Source: Bacteroidales bacterium
GTDB taxonomy: Bacteria > Bacteroidota > Bacteroidia > Bacteroidales > UBA1402
Assembly (NCBI GenBank): GCA_017380635.1
Contig: JAFODP010000019.1
Location: 1-48,895, forward strand
Length of the DNA stretch: 48,895 nt
Direction: 5' to 3'
Part shown: piece by piece, positions 24,119 to 33,527 of the stretch
Layout: the number at the start of each line of letters is the position of its first letter
How positions within the stretch are numbered: position 1 is the stretch's first letter
Made by a program: the position numbers and the translations under genes
Notes under the pieces: model-generated
What the model was told of the DNA's origin: nothing
Seen by the model: only the letters and a program-made list of their open reading frames with translations
Databases searched by the model: none

Positions 24119-26812
24119 TTATGACAACGCAGCCAGGCTTTCTTGGATGGCGGCAATTTTGCTTTCGCTGTCGGCCAGTTTCTTGCGTTCGCCTTCGATA
24201 ACGGCAGCAGGAGCGCGGTTGACAAAGTTTTCGTTGCTCAATTTCTTGAGGATGCTGTTGCGGAAGCCTTCCAAGTATTCCAAGTCGGCACGCAGTTTCT
24301 TTATTTCTTCGTCCTTGTCGATCATATCGCCCAGAGGTACAGAGAATTCGGTGGTGCCCACCATGAATGCGGCAGCCGTGGCTTGCTTGGCTTCTACTTT
24401 TTCAATCTTGTCGAGGTTGGCCATCTTCAGAATAACAGAAGCATAAGCTTCCTTGTATTCGCCCATCACGTCGAGGCTGAGTACATTCTTGTTGGGAAGG
24501 TTCTTTTCCAAACGGATGGTACGGATGCCGGCGATGATGTTCTTCACTTCTTCGATATCGTCGATAATTTGCTTGTCGAAGTCGCCCAATTTGGCTTGCT
24601 GTTGCGTCATGATGCTTTCGCCTTCGGCGCGTTCTTCGATGTTTTGCCACAATTCTTCGGTGATGAAAGGCATGAAAGGATGCAGCAAAAGGCAGAGCTG
24701 TTCGAAATAGTGCAAGGTAGCTTTCAAGGTTACCGCATCGATGGGTTGTTGATAAGCGGGCTTGATCATTTCCAGATACCAAGACGAGAATTCATCCCAG
24801 AAGAGTTTGTAAACGCACATCAAAGCTTCGCTCAAGCGGTATTTCGAGAAGAGATCGTCCATTTCGGCGGTAGCCTTTTTCAACTGAGCGTCAAACCATT
24901 CCACGGCAATGCGAGAAGATTCGGGCTGAGCCAGGTTTTCGTCTACGTTCCAACCCTTGATCAAACGGAAAGCATTCCAAATCTTGTTGTTGAAGTTACG
25001 ACCTTGTTCGCAGAGCGCGTCATCAAAAAGAATGTCGTTGCCGGCGGGAGCCGAGAGCATCATACCCATACGCACGCCGTCCGCTCCGTAAGTATCGATC
25101 AGGCCGATGGGGTCGGGCGAGTTGCCAAGGCTCTTGCTCATCTTTCTACCCAGTTTGTCGCGAACGATACCGGTGAAATACACATTCTTGAAAGGCATAT
25201 CGCCGATGTATTCGTAGCCGGCCATAATCATACGAGCCACCCAGAAGAAAATGATATCCGGACCAGTTACCAAGTCGGCAGTGGGGTAGTAGTACTTGAT
25301 TTCTTCGTTGCCGGGATGGTTGATGCCGTCGAAAAGCGAGATGGGCCACAACCATGAGCTGAACCAAGTATCGAGCGCATCTTCGTCTTGACGCAAATCT
25401 TCGGCCTGAACATTTTCAAAACCGGCAATTTGACGAGCTTTATTCAAAGCCTCTTCGATGTTTTCGGCTACCACGAATTGTTCTTCAGCCCCTTCTGCGG
25501 TGGGCAAGAAATAAGCAGGAATACGATGACCCCACCACAACTGACGGCTGATACACCAATCTTGGATGTTTTCCAACCAATTGTTGTAAGTGCTCTTGTA
25601 TTTGGGAGGATAAAATTTCAGTTCGTCATTCATCACCGGCGGCAAAGCGATGTCGGCAAAATGTTGCATCGACAGGAACCATTGCATACAAAGACGAGGT
25701 TCTACGGCAGTGTCGGCATTACGTTCCGAGTAACCCACCTTGTTGGTGTAATCTTCGGTTTTTTCCATCAGGCCGGCAGCTTCCAGATCGATGGCGATTT
25801 GCTTGCGCACTTCCATGCGGTCCATGCCAACATAGAGTCCAGCAGCTTCGCTGATAGTAGCATCGGGATTGAAAATATCGATGGTTTCCAGTTGATGTTT
25901 CTTGCCCAGCATGTGGTCGTTCACGTCGTGAGCAGGCGTTACTTTCAGACAGCCGGTACCGAATTCGATATCCACATAACGGTCTTCGATAACGGGAATT
26001 TCGCGGCCCACCAGAGGAACAATCACTTTCTTGCCTTTCAACCATTGGTTTTTGGGGTCTTTGGGGTTGATACACATAGCCGTATCGCCCATGATGGTTT
26101 CGGGACGGGTAGTGGCCACCACCGCATAACGACGGCCTTGCTCATCGCGATGAACGATTTCGCCTTCGGCGCCGGTTTCGCCACTCATGTCGTCGTTGGC
26201 AACATAATATCTCAAGTAGTAGAGTTTGCTTTTTTCTTCGCGATAAATTACTTCTTCGTTGCTGAGAGAAGTTTTAGCCTTGGGATCCCAGTTTACCATG
26301 CGGAGTCCACGATAAATCAAGCCTTTATTGTACAAATCGACAAAGACTTTAATCACCGATTCGCTGCGTTTTTCGTCCATGGTGAAAGCGGTGCGGTCCC
26401 AATCGCAGGAAGCACCCAAGCGACGCAATTGTTTGAGGATGATGCCACCATGTTCGTCGGTCCATTCCCAAGCATGCTTGAGGAATTCTTCGCGGGTCAG
26501 GTCGCTTTTCTTGATACCTTGTGCGGCTAGTTTGTTCACCACCTTGGCTTCGGTAGCAATAGAAGCGTGGTCGGTACCGGGCACCCAACAAGCATTCTTG
26601 CCCTGCATACGTGCACGACGAATCAGAATATCCTGAATGGTGTTGTTGAGCATGTGTCCCATATGAAGCACACCCGTCACATTTGGCGGCGGAATAACGA
26701 TAGTATAAGGTTCACGATGGTCGGGTTCGGAGTGGAAAAGCTTATGTTTCATCCAATATTCGTACCATTTTCCTTCGCAGTCGGCGGGATTGTACTTTGA
26801 TGGTAATTCCAT
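24119..26812 (-). CDS. valS: Valyl-tRNA synthetase
   Basis: 897 residues, class Ia. The HIGH signature is HMGH (50-53) in [14 protein letters not shown], and KMSKS is at 557-561 in [10 protein letters not shown]. The editing domain (about 190-330, with [13 protein letters not shown]) and [16 protein letters not shown] identify a valine enzyme. The C-terminal coiled-coil arm (about 830-897, [19 protein letters not shown]) binds tRNA-Val. It attaches valine to its tRNA and edits threonine. It is divergent from mazG across a 127-bp gap. Confidence 0.96.
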   Translation of the reverse strand: MELPSKYNPADCEGKWYEYWMKHKLFHSEPDHREPYTIVIPPPNVTGVLHMGHMLNNTIQDILIRRARMQGKNACWVPGTDHASIATEAKVVNKLAAQGIKKSDLTREEFLKHAWEWTDEHGGIILKQLRRLGASCDWDRTAFTMDEKRSESVIKVFVDLYNKGLIYRGLRMVNWDPKAKTSLSNEEVIYREEKSKLYYLRYYVANDDMSGETGAEGEIVHRDEQGRRYAVVATTRPETIMGDTAMCINPKDPKNQWLKGKKVIVPLVGREIPVIEDRYVDIEFGTGCLKVTPAHDVNDHMLGKKHQLETIDIFNPDATISEAAGLYVGMDRMEVRKQIAIDLEAAGLMEKTEDYTNKVGYSERNADTAVEPRLCMQWFLSMQHFADIALPPVMNDELKFYPPKYKSTYNNWLENIQDWCISRQLWWGHRIPAYFLPTAEGAEEQFVVAENIEEALNKARQIAGFENVQAEDLRQDEDALDTWFSSWLWPISLFDGINHPGNEEIKYYYPTADLVTGPDIIFFWVARMIMAGYEYIGDMPFKNVYFTGIVRDKLGRKMSKSLGNSPDPIGLIDTYGADGVRMGMMLSAPAGNDILFDDALCEQGRNFNNKIWNAFRLIKGWNVDENLAQPESSRIAVEWFDAQLKKATAEMDDLFSKYRLSEALMCVYKLFWDEFSSWYLEMIKPAYQQPIDAVTLKATLHYFEQLCLLLHPFMPFITEELWQNIEERAEGESIMTQQQAKLGDFDKQIIDDIEEVKNIIAGIRTIRLEKNLPNKNVLSLDVMGEYKEAYASVILKMANLDKIEKVEAKQATAAAFMVGTTEFSVPLGDMIDKDEEIKKLRADLEYLEGFRNSILKKLSNENFVNRAPAAVIEGERKKLADSESKIAAIQESLAALS

Positions 26813-26909
26813 AATAGTTTGATATATAACTGATTAATATTATTTTTCCTGTATAGAATTTATCTTCCGATAGAAGTCGCGAAATTAGCATTATTTTATC
26901 AGAAATGAT

Positions 26910-26917
26910 TACTTTTG
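26910..26917 (+). promoter_or_regulatory. -7 element of the mazG promoter
   Basis: TACTTTTG matches TAnnTTTG, 23 bp before the mazG ATG. No clear -33 TTTG is present at 19-21 bp. Confidence 0.5.
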
Positions 26918-26939
26918 CTTTAAAATTTTGAAGATATCT

Positions 26940-27746
26940 ATGACGACAGAACATACCAAAGCAAGCAAGATGCAGGCCTTTGGCCAATTGCTTGACATTA
27001 TGGACGAATTGAGAGAAAAATGTCCGTGGGATAAAAAACAGACTTTCGAGACTTTGCGCCCGCTTACCATAGAAGAATGTTTCGAATTGAACGAAGCGCT
27101 GCTGCACGAAGATTATGCCGAAGTTTGCAAAGAATTGGGCGACATCATCATGCATATCGTTTTCTATGCCAAAGTGGGTGAGGAAAAACAACTGTTTGAT
27201 ATTCAGGAAATTTTGGAAAAAGTTTGTGCTAAATTGAAATTTCGTCATCCTCATATCTATGCCGATGCTGTGGCGGAAACTGCCAGCGATGTGGAAATGA
27301 GTTGGGAAAAAATTAAGCAACGCGAAAAAGACGGCAACAAAACCGTTCTGGCCGGCGTTCCCGACAGTCTTCCTTCCATGATCAAGGCTTATCGCATGCA
27401 GGACAAGGCGCGTGGCGTGGGCTTCGACTGGGAACACAAAGAAGATGCTTGGGAAAAAGTTCAGGAAGAAATTTCCGAAGTGCAGGCAGAATTGTCGCGT
27501 CCCGACGAAAGGGGCGATAAAGCTGCGCTCGAAGCTGAATTTGGCGATTTGTTTTTCTCGCTCATCAATGTGGCCCGTCTGTACAAAATTAATCCCGATA
27601 ATGCCTTGGAACGCAGCAACCAAAAGTTTAGAAATCGTTTCAACTACTTGGAAGCCAAAGCTAAAGAAGATGGCAAGGTGCTGAAAGACATGAGCTTGGC
27701 CCAGATGGACGAATATTATAACGAAGCTAAAAAACTCTATCGCTGA
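26940..27746 (+). CDS. mazG: Nucleoside triphosphate pyrophosphohydrolase (MazG)
   Basis: 268 residues from ATG 26940; a TTG twelve bases upstream is less likely. Two MazG-fold halves are visible. The first has LRE-KCPWDKKQTFETLRPLTIEECFELNEA and EELGDIIMHIVFYAKVGEE-type acidic residues (CKELGDIIMH). The second has GFDWEHKEDAWEKVQEEISEV and EFGDLFFSLINVARLYKINPDNAL. The EExxE and ExxD residues hold Mg2+. It hydrolyses NTPs and damaged nucleotides to monophosphates. Length and both halves match E. coli MazG (263). It overlaps the following methyltransferase start by one base (TGATG), which implies coupled translation. Confidence 0.93.
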   Translation: MTTEHTKASKMQAFGQLLDIMDELREKCPWDKKQTFETLRPLTIEECFELNEALLHEDYAEVCKELGDIIMHIVFYAKVGEEKQLFDIQEILEKVCAKLKFRHPHIYADAVAETASDVEMSWEKIKQREKDGNKTVLAGVPDSLPSMIKAYRMQDKARGVGFDWEHKEDAWEKVQEEISEVQAELSRPDERGDKAALEAEFGDLFFSLINVARLYKINPDNALERSNQKFRNRFNYLEAKAKEDGKVLKDMSLAQMDEYYNEAKKLYR

Positions 27747-29131
27747 TGAAGCAATTACCCGACGATTTTATCCGGCAGATGCGTTCTCTTTTGGGCGATG
27801 ATGCCGATGCTTTTCTGCAAGCCGCCTCGCAGGACGATGCCAGTGTGTCTATTCGTTTGAATCGTCGCAAGGCTGCGCCATTGTCTTTTGAGGAAACCAC
27901 GCCGGTGACTTGGTGTCCGCAGGGATATTATCTGTCTGAGCGTCCGTCTTTTACCTTGGATCCGCTTTTTCATGCCGGTGCTTATTATGTGCAAGAAGCC
28001 TCTTCTATGTTTCTGTGGACGGCTGTTCAACAAGCTTTGCGTGTGATGGAGGCTGAAAATAGACCTTTGAAAGTGCTGGATCTTTGTGCGGCTCCCGGCG
28101 GAAAATCGACCCTTTTGCTCGATGTACTGCCCGAAGGCAGTGTTTTGGTGGCCAACGAAATTGTTCATTCTCGTGCAAATATCTTGGCTGAAAATCTGAC
28201 CAAATGGGGCTATCCTCATGTGATAGTCACCGAAGCTAAACCCGAAGATCTTTGCGGCACTTACGACCTGATTCTCACCGATGTGCCTTGTTCGGGCGAA
28301 GGTATGTTCCGCAAGGACGATCAGGCGGTGGAGCATTGGAATCTCGGCAATGTGGATATGTGTGCTACGCGTCAGCGCGAAATTCTGCAGGCTGTTTGGC
28401 CGCGTTTGCGTCCCGGTGGCTGTTTGATTTACAGCACTTGTACTTTTAATACGGCTGAAAACGAGGAAAATATCGCTTGGATAGCTTCGCATTTGGGTGC
28501 GGATGTGTTGTCGGTCGATACGGAAAAACTATTGGGAAAATCTTTCGACGATTTGGGTATCACGCCTTCGTTGAAAGGCGATTTGCCTTCGGCTCGTTTT
28601 ATGTTTCATCGTAGTCGCGGTGAAGGTTTATTTATGTCGCTTTTGCAGAAATTTTCCGACCATGAAGCAGCTGCTTCGCGTCAAGCTAAATGGAGTGTGA
28701 AGACTTGCAAAATGCCTGAACCTGCGCAGAGAATCTTACAGTCGTCCGACGATTTTGTCTGTGTCGAAGTGGCCGGCCGTTATCATGCCATGTCTGCCGA
28801 AGTACTGTCTTTATACGATGGTTTGGCTAAATCGAAAGTGCGTATGCATCAGGCGGGTATCGCTTTGGGCGAAATCAAAGGCAAGGATTTCATTCCTGAT
28901 GCGGCTTTGGCGCTTTCTCTTGCATTGAAACAAGATGCTGTTAGCTTGGCTTCTGTCGATAAAGAAAGGGCGCTTTCGTATTTGCGTCGCGAAGCCATCG
29001 TTCTTGATGCCAATGTGCCTCGTGGCTATGCGATTTTGCAATACGAAGGACAAAATCTGGGTTGGATAAAGAATCTCGGAAATCGTGCCAACAATCTCTA
29101 TCCCAACGAATGGCGCATCAGAAAACTTTGA
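27746..29131 (+). CDS. RsmB/NOP2-family (RsmF-like) rRNA m5C methyltransferase
   Basis: 461 residues. The SAM-binding motif I is LDLCAAPGGKST (111-122), followed by ANEIVHSR. Two catalytic Cys are present: Cys182 in PCSGEGMFRK and Cys232 in STCTF. The C-terminal third (about 325-461) has the NOL1/NOP2/fmu-type extension with a PUA-like end (RGYAILQYEGQNLGWIKNLGNRANNLYPNEWRIR), as in RsmF. It transfers a methyl group to a cytosine of 16S rRNA; the exact position cannot be read here. It is translationally coupled to mazG. Confidence 0.88.
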   Translation: MKQLPDDFIRQMRSLLGDDADAFLQAASQDDASVSIRLNRRKAAPLSFEETTPVTWCPQGYYLSERPSFTLDPLFHAGAYYVQEASSMFLWTAVQQALRVMEAENRPLKVLDLCAAPGGKSTLLLDVLPEGSVLVANEIVHSRANILAENLTKWGYPHVIVTEAKPEDLCGTYDLILTDVPCSGEGMFRKDDQAVEHWNLGNVDMCATRQREILQAVWPRLRPGGCLIYSTCTFNTAENEENIAWIASHLGADVLSVDTEKLLGKSFDDLGITPSLKGDLPSARFMFHRSRGEGLFMSLLQKFSDHEAAASRQAKWSVKTCKMPEPAQRILQSSDDFVCVEVAGRYHAMSAEVLSLYDGLAKSKVRMHQAGIALGEIKGKDFIPDAALALSLALKQDAVSLASVDKERALSYLRREAIVLDANVPRGYAILQYEGQNLGWIKNLGNRANNLYPNEWRIRKL

Positions 29132-29164
29132 TTTTGTAGTAGAAATAGCTATGGTATAAAAATT

Positions 29165-29200
29165 AAAAGGCCTCTGCATCCCTGCAGTGGCCTTTTCTTC
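29165..29200. terminator. Bidirectional terminator between convergent genes
   Basis: AAAAGGCCTCTGCA (29165-29178) pairs with TGCAGTGGCCTTTT (29183-29196) with one T-T mismatch. T runs exist on both strands, so it can serve the methyltransferase gene (plus) and the outer-membrane barrel gene (minus). Confidence 0.85.
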
Positions 29201-29250
29201 TTAAGGAGGGTAGTGTTGCCCCTCTTTTAAGAAATAAAACTCTCATCGCT

Positions 29251-32157
29251 TTACATTCCCATCATGGGAATGTTGCCTCCGAGACCTCTCGGTGTAAAAC
29301 CCGAAGGCATATTTTGAGCACCTCTTCTACCTTCTCCGCCGTTGTCGGGCATTTGTGCGCCCCTCATATTACCTCCGAATTTAGAGATTTTGTAGGTAAC
29401 GGTCAGGATGAAGTAAGAGGGCAGTGTGTTATATTTTTGGAACGACATATAGTTGTCGCCGATGGTTTGTGAAATATTCAGACGCTGACGCAAAATGTCG
29501 GTCATGCGCAACTGCAGGGTCAACTTCTTGCCGAAAGATTTGTCGATGGTGGCATTCCACATGATTTCGCTTTGGTCGAAATTTGAGTAACCTTTACGGT
29601 CGCTGTAGCTGATGTCCGAAGCAATATTGATGCTGTAGGGAAGATGCAGGTTGATGTTTCCGCTTCCCGACCAGTTCATGGTGTTTTGGCTGCTGTTGCT
29701 CAAGAAGTTGTGCGTATGTCCATAAGAATAATTACCGCGTGCACCAATTTCAATCACATCGTGGGTGAAGGTGAGCGAAAGGTTTTCATTGACACCGTAA
29801 TTCTGAGTGCGGCTTTCTGCGCCCAAAGGCATATTATTAATATCGATATTCAAATCCTGCAAACGAGAAGTATAACCAAAGCGTTCCTGATAATTCAAAG
29901 AAGTTCTGGTGTTGAAATGCAAGCGGTTCTCGATAATAGGCGCATTGAACATGAAACTTCCGTTAAAGTTGAAAGGATTCTTCAAGGCATTCACCGTTTG
30001 GTTGTAACGTTTGCCGGTGGCATCGTAAATACTGTTGGAAACCAAGGCGTTCTGCGTCATTGAACCGGTGATGGTGGCATTCCACGAAGCAAAGGTAACC
30101 GGATTGAATTTGGTGATGATGAAACGCAGATTCTGCGAGTACGAAGGCAAAAGGCTGGCATTACCCACGGTTTCGTTCATCAAGTCGTTGTTGTTCTTGA
30201 CGGGTTGCATTTGTTGGATGCTGGGCTGGCTGCTGTTACCACGATATTCCATGCGGATGAAGTTACGACGGTCGCCGAAATTATAGCGCAAACTCAAACT
30301 GGGAGAGAAGTTTACCACTTGTTGTTCGGTGATGTATGGATCGTTACCATCCATGTATTGGGTGTGGCTGTAATTCTGCGAAGGCTGCAACCTGAAACCG
30401 GCGGTCATGTTCACCACGCCATCGTTGTAACGGTATTTGGCTTCCAACACTTCCGACATGCTACGGTTCCGATAGTTGTTACTGTATTCGGTATCCAGAA
30501 TATTGTAGATGCCTTCGTCGTTTTTATCGTATTGCGATTTTTCCGAAGTTCTTTCGCTGTAATTGAACGAGCCCGACAGTTCCATGAAGTTTTTCATGTT
30601 CCACAAAGGTTCAACGAACGATCCTCTGAAATTGAAACCGTAAGAATCGGAGCTGTTTAGCGTTTCCTGGTCGATGATTTGGGTTTCGTTGCGCGTGAAT
30701 TTATTGGAAAGGTTGTGTCCGGTGCTCAGTCCTTCGCTCATGTTTCCACCCAGATTGACAGTGAAAGTACGACCTCTTTTCGCTCTCGATTTGTGGCTGT
30801 AAATCAAATTTAGACGAGCATTGGTGTTGTCCGAAACGCTGTTGTTGCGACTGTTACCCCAGCTGGTGCTGTCGCCATTGGTGTAATAATCGTATTCCGA
30901 TTGTCTGATGTTTTCGTTATGGCTGAAAGAGATGCTCGGCTGCACAACCAAAGTATTCATGCTGTCGATTTTCCATTCCATTTCCAGGCGGATGTTGCTG
31001 TTGTCGCTGTTTCCGCGCGAAGTGCTGCGGTTGTTGTTGGTGAGTGTATCTTCGGCCAACCAACTGTCGCGTGTGCTTTCGCTTTCAGAGAAATTGCTGG
31101 AGTGATTGTAAGAAAGGTCGCCGCCAACCAACAGGTTTTCAGAGATTTGTGTGTTGTTGTTGATGCCGACGTTCTGGGTCTGGGTAACACCGCCGCCGCC
31201 CCAACCGCGATTGCCTCTACCGCGTCCGCTGCGCGAACTGTTGATATTGTTGGCACCGCCTACTACTGCGGTTTGTGATTCGCCCAACATGAAGTTGATG
31301 AAGGCGTTGGCATCGTAGCGTGCATCGTTGTTGAAGAATTTTCCCCAATCGTAATTTTTGGTATAAGCACCCAAATCCATGCCTTCGGCCTTTTCTCCGA
31401 TTTGCGTCATGTCGGCACCCAAGCCTCCTTTGACGTTTCCGAAAATACCTTTTTTACGGTTCTTTTTTAGGGTGATGTTGATGATGCGTTCGGTCTGATC
31501 GTCTTCGAAGCCGGTCAGTTTGGCCATATCCGATTTTTCGTCAATAACTTGAATCTTTTCTACCATATCGGCAGTCAAGTTCTTGGTAGTCATTTCGATA
31601 TCTCCGTCGAAGAATTTCTTTCCATCCACTTTGATACGGCTGATGGTTTCTCCGTTGATGGTGATGCTTCCGTCGTTTACCTCTACACCGGGAAGACGTT
31701 TGAGCAAGTCTTCCACCACGGCATTTTCGGTGGTTTTGAATGCGGCAGCGTTGAATTCGATAGTATCAACTTTTACCAACATCTGGGCGGCCATTCCGCT
31801 CACCGACACGGCGTCGAGATGTTGGGTGGATTCTTGCAGAAGAATGTTTTTCAGCATCAAGGATTTTCCTTGTACTTGTAGGTTCTGGTAGTGATTGTCG
31901 TAACCCAAGTATTTGATTTCGAGGATGTATTTTCCGTTTTTGACTTTTTTGAGCATGAAGTCACCATATTGGTCGCTGACGGCTCCAACCACGAACGAAG
32001 AGTCTTTGGCTGCCAACAAACGGACGGTGGCCATTTCGATACCTGCTTCGGTGTCTTTATCCAAAATCTTGGATTGTATGGTGTAATCGGCAGCAGCCGC
32101 TGTCAGACTTGCGCTGAGCATCAATGTAATAAGAGCGATTTTTTGTAAAGTCTTCAT
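29251..32157 (-). CDS. Outer membrane beta-barrel protein (TonB-receptor-like, PF14905 type)
   Basis: 968 residues. The signal peptide is about residues 1-23 (MKTLQKIALITLMLSASLTAAA). A carboxypeptidase-regulatory-like beta-sandwich is at about 25-112 (ILDKDTEAGIEMATVRLL, GDFMLKKVKNGKYILEIKYLGY). A plug-like domain at about 118-230 carries LLKRLPGVEVNDGSITINGETISRIKVDGKKFFDG and QVIDEKSDMAKLTGFEDDQTERIINITLKK. The rest is a barrel of alternating strands. A Gly/Arg patch (SGRGRGNRGWGGGG) lies near 305-320, and the C-terminus is Gly/Met-rich instead of ending in an aromatic. No SusD partner is adjacent, so a polysaccharide-receptor role is not supported. Its substrate is unknown. Confidence 0.85.
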   Translation of the reverse strand: MKTLQKIALITLMLSASLTAAAADYTIQSKILDKDTEAGIEMATVRLLAAKDSSFVVGAVSDQYGDFMLKKVKNGKYILEIKYLGYDNHYQNLQVQGKSLMLKNILLQESTQHLDAVSVSGMAAQMLVKVDTIEFNAAAFKTTENAVVEDLLKRLPGVEVNDGSITINGETISRIKVDGKKFFDGDIEMTTKNLTADMVEKIQVIDEKSDMAKLTGFEDDQTERIINITLKKNRKKGIFGNVKGGLGADMTQIGEKAEGMDLGAYTKNYDWGKFFNNDARYDANAFINFMLGESQTAVVGGANNINSSRSGRGRGNRGWGGGGVTQTQNVGINNNTQISENLLVGGDLSYNHSSNFSESESTRDSWLAEDTLTNNNRSTSRGNSDNSNIRLEMEWKIDSMNTLVVQPSISFSHNENIRQSEYDYYTNGDSTSWGNSRNNSVSDNTNARLNLIYSHKSRAKRGRTFTVNLGGNMSEGLSTGHNLSNKFTRNETQIIDQETLNSSDSYGFNFRGSFVEPLWNMKNFMELSGSFNYSERTSEKSQYDKNDEGIYNILDTEYSNNYRNRSMSEVLEAKYRYNDGVVNMTAGFRLQPSQNYSHTQYMDGNDPYITEQQVVNFSPSLSLRYNFGDRRNFIRMEYRGNSSQPSIQQMQPVKNNNDLMNETVGNASLLPSYSQNLRFIITKFNPVTFASWNATITGSMTQNALVSNSIYDATGKRYNQTVNALKNPFNFNGSFMFNAPIIENRLHFNTRTSLNYQERFGYTSRLQDLNIDINNMPLGAESRTQNYGVNENLSLTFTHDVIEIGARGNYSYGHTHNFLSNSSQNTMNWSGSGNINLHLPYSINIASDISYSDRKGYSNFDQSEIMWNATIDKSFGKKLTLQLRMTDILRQRLNISQTIGDNYMSFQKYNTLPSYFILTVTYKISKFGGNMRGAQMPDNGGEGRRGAQNMPSGFTPRGLGGNIPMMGM

Positions 32158-32243
32158 GAATATGTATGCTGAAATTTTGAAAAAAACGAGCCTTAGATGA
32201 TGACGTGGGGTAATGGTTTAATCTGCTCAGGCGATTTTTTGAA

Positions 32244-32436
32244 TTTTTCGTTCCGCATCGATTTCTGTGATGGTGGATGCTCGCCCTGCGGGCTCGCAAT
32301 GCTGCGTTCCCTTTTTCGTTCCGCATCGATATTTCTCGCCCTACGGGCTCGCAATGCTGCGTTCCTTCAAAATAAATTTTTCGTTCCGTATCCCATATTT
32401 CTCGCCCTGCGGGCTCGCAATATAGGATGCGTCTCG
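32244..32436. repeat. Three tandem hairpin units with a conserved loop
   Basis: Units begin with CGTTCCGCATCGA or a variant at 32244, 32312 and 32377. Each contains CTCGCCCT(G/A)CGGGCTCGCAAT with the hairpin GCCC-TRC-GGGC. In unit 3 the flanks pair as CGTATCCCATATT / AATATAGGATGCG (two mismatches), while units 1 and 2 have other flanks that also pair partly. The loop is conserved and the arms vary. Confidence 0.6.
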
Positions 32437-32437
32437 G

Positions 32438-32523
32438 AAAAACAAAGGGCCCCTTTGTTTTTCATTCTACTGCGCTCGCGGCGGATTGACAGTAAACTGT
32501 CTTCCGCCGCGCTCTTGTAGAAT
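32438..32523. repeat. Two consecutive palindromes in the gap before kduI
   Basis: First, an 11-bp stem AAAAACAAAGG (32438-32448) / CCTTTGTTTTT (32452-32462) with a 3-nt loop, which is terminator-like in both directions. Second, a long cruciform: ATTCTAC (32464-32470) / GTAGAAT (32517-32523) outside, GCGGCGGA / CCGCCGC inside and GACAGT-AA-ACTGTC at the tip. The 494-bp gap 32158-32651 otherwise holds only the tandem units before it and the kduI promoter after it. Confidence 0.6.
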
Positions 32524-32538
32524 AAAAATTGCTTATCC

Positions 32539-32571
32539 TTTGCTTTTTTCTCTCGACTTTCACTATATTTG
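32539..32571 (+). promoter_or_regulatory. Promoter of the kduI-to-tkt operon
   Basis: TTTG at 32539-32542 and TATATTTG at 32564-32571, with a 21-bp spacer. A small inverted repeat CGCATA (32585-32590) / TATGCG (32600-32605) follows in the leader and may be an operator or a leader hairpin. Confidence 0.65.
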
Positions 32572-32651
32572 CCCAATTAAACTGCGCATATTGTGTAGGT
32601 ATGCGACTCGATTAGAAATTTGAATAAACAATAACAATTAAATTAACTGAA

Positions 32652-33494
32652 ATGAAAACCAATTACGAAGTTCGTTATGCTGCGCATCCTGCTGATGCTA
32701 AGGCTTATGATACCAAGCGTATCAGAAAAGATTTTTTGATTGAAACCATGTTCGCCGCCGACGAAGTGAATATGGTTTATTCTATGTACGACCGTATGGT
32801 AGTGGGCGGTGCAATGCCTGTTGCTGAAGCTTTGAAATTGGAGGCTATTGATCCGCTGAAGGCTCCTTATTTCTTGACCCGCCGTGAATTGGGTATTTTC
32901 AATGTAGGTGGCGCCGGTATCGTACGTCATGGAGACGAAGTTTTCGAACTGGATTACAAAGAAGCCTTGTATTTGGGTCGTGGCGACAAGGATGTGATTT
33001 TTGAAAGTAAAGATCCCGCTAAGCCTGCCAAATTCTATTTCAACTCAACCAATGCTCATTGCACTTATCCCGACCGCAAAGTGACCAAGGCCGATGCTGA
33101 TATTTTGCACCTGGGCTCATTGGAAGGCAGCAACGACCGCACCATCAACCGTATGATTGTTCAATCTGTGTTGCCCACTTGCCAATTGCAGATGGGTATG
33201 ACCGAATTGGCTCCCGGTTCTGTATGGAACACCATGCCTGCACACGTTCACAGCCGTCGTATGGAAGCTTATTTCTATTTTGAAGTTCCCGAAGATCAGG
33301 CCGTTTGTCACTTTATGGGCGAAGTAGACGAAACCCGTCACATTTGGATGAAAGGTGATCAGGCTGTTTTGTCTCCCGAATGGTCTATCCACAGTGCTGC
33401 TGCCACTTCTAATTATACCTTTATTTGGGGTATGGGCGGTGAAAACCTCGACTACAGCGACCAGGACTTCTCTAAGATTACCGATTTGAAATAA
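32652..33494 (+). CDS. kduI: 5-dehydro-4-deoxy-D-glucuronate isomerase
   Basis: 280 residues, a cupin-fold enzyme of standard length. The zinc-site stretch PAHVHSRRMEAYFYFE supplies two His and a Glu, and SPEWSIHSAAATSNYTFIWGMGGEN supplies the fourth ligand region. It converts the 4-deoxy-5-ketouronate released by pectin and glycosaminoglycan lyases and unsaturated glycuronyl hydrolases into 2,5-diketo-3-deoxygluconate. It is the first gene of the long sugar-acid/arabinose operon and is followed 33 bp later by kduD, which performs the next step. Confidence 0.95.
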   Translation: MKTNYEVRYAAHPADAKAYDTKRIRKDFLIETMFAADEVNMVYSMYDRMVVGGAMPVAEALKLEAIDPLKAPYFLTRRELGIFNVGGAGIVRHGDEVFELDYKEALYLGRGDKDVIFESKDPAKPAKFYFNSTNAHCTYPDRKVTKADADILHLGSLEGSNDRTINRMIVQSVLPTCQLQMGMTELAPGSVWNTMPAHVHSRRMEAYFYFEVPEDQAVCHFMGEVDETRHIWMKGDQAVLSPEWSIHSAAATSNYTFIWGMGGENLDYSDQDFSKITDLK

Positions 33495-33527
33495 ATTTTT
33501 GTCAATAACAATCAACATTATACAACT

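Noticed and set aside
24143..26530. Two long plus-strand open frames (404 and 380 codons) opposite valS.
   Set aside because: valS is certain from its motifs; the antisense products show no family resemblance.
29251..32157. Calling the outer-membrane protein a SusC-type polysaccharide receptor.
   Set aside because: No SusD gene, glycoside hydrolase or regulator is adjacent, and the domain pattern fits the PF14905 barrel family better.
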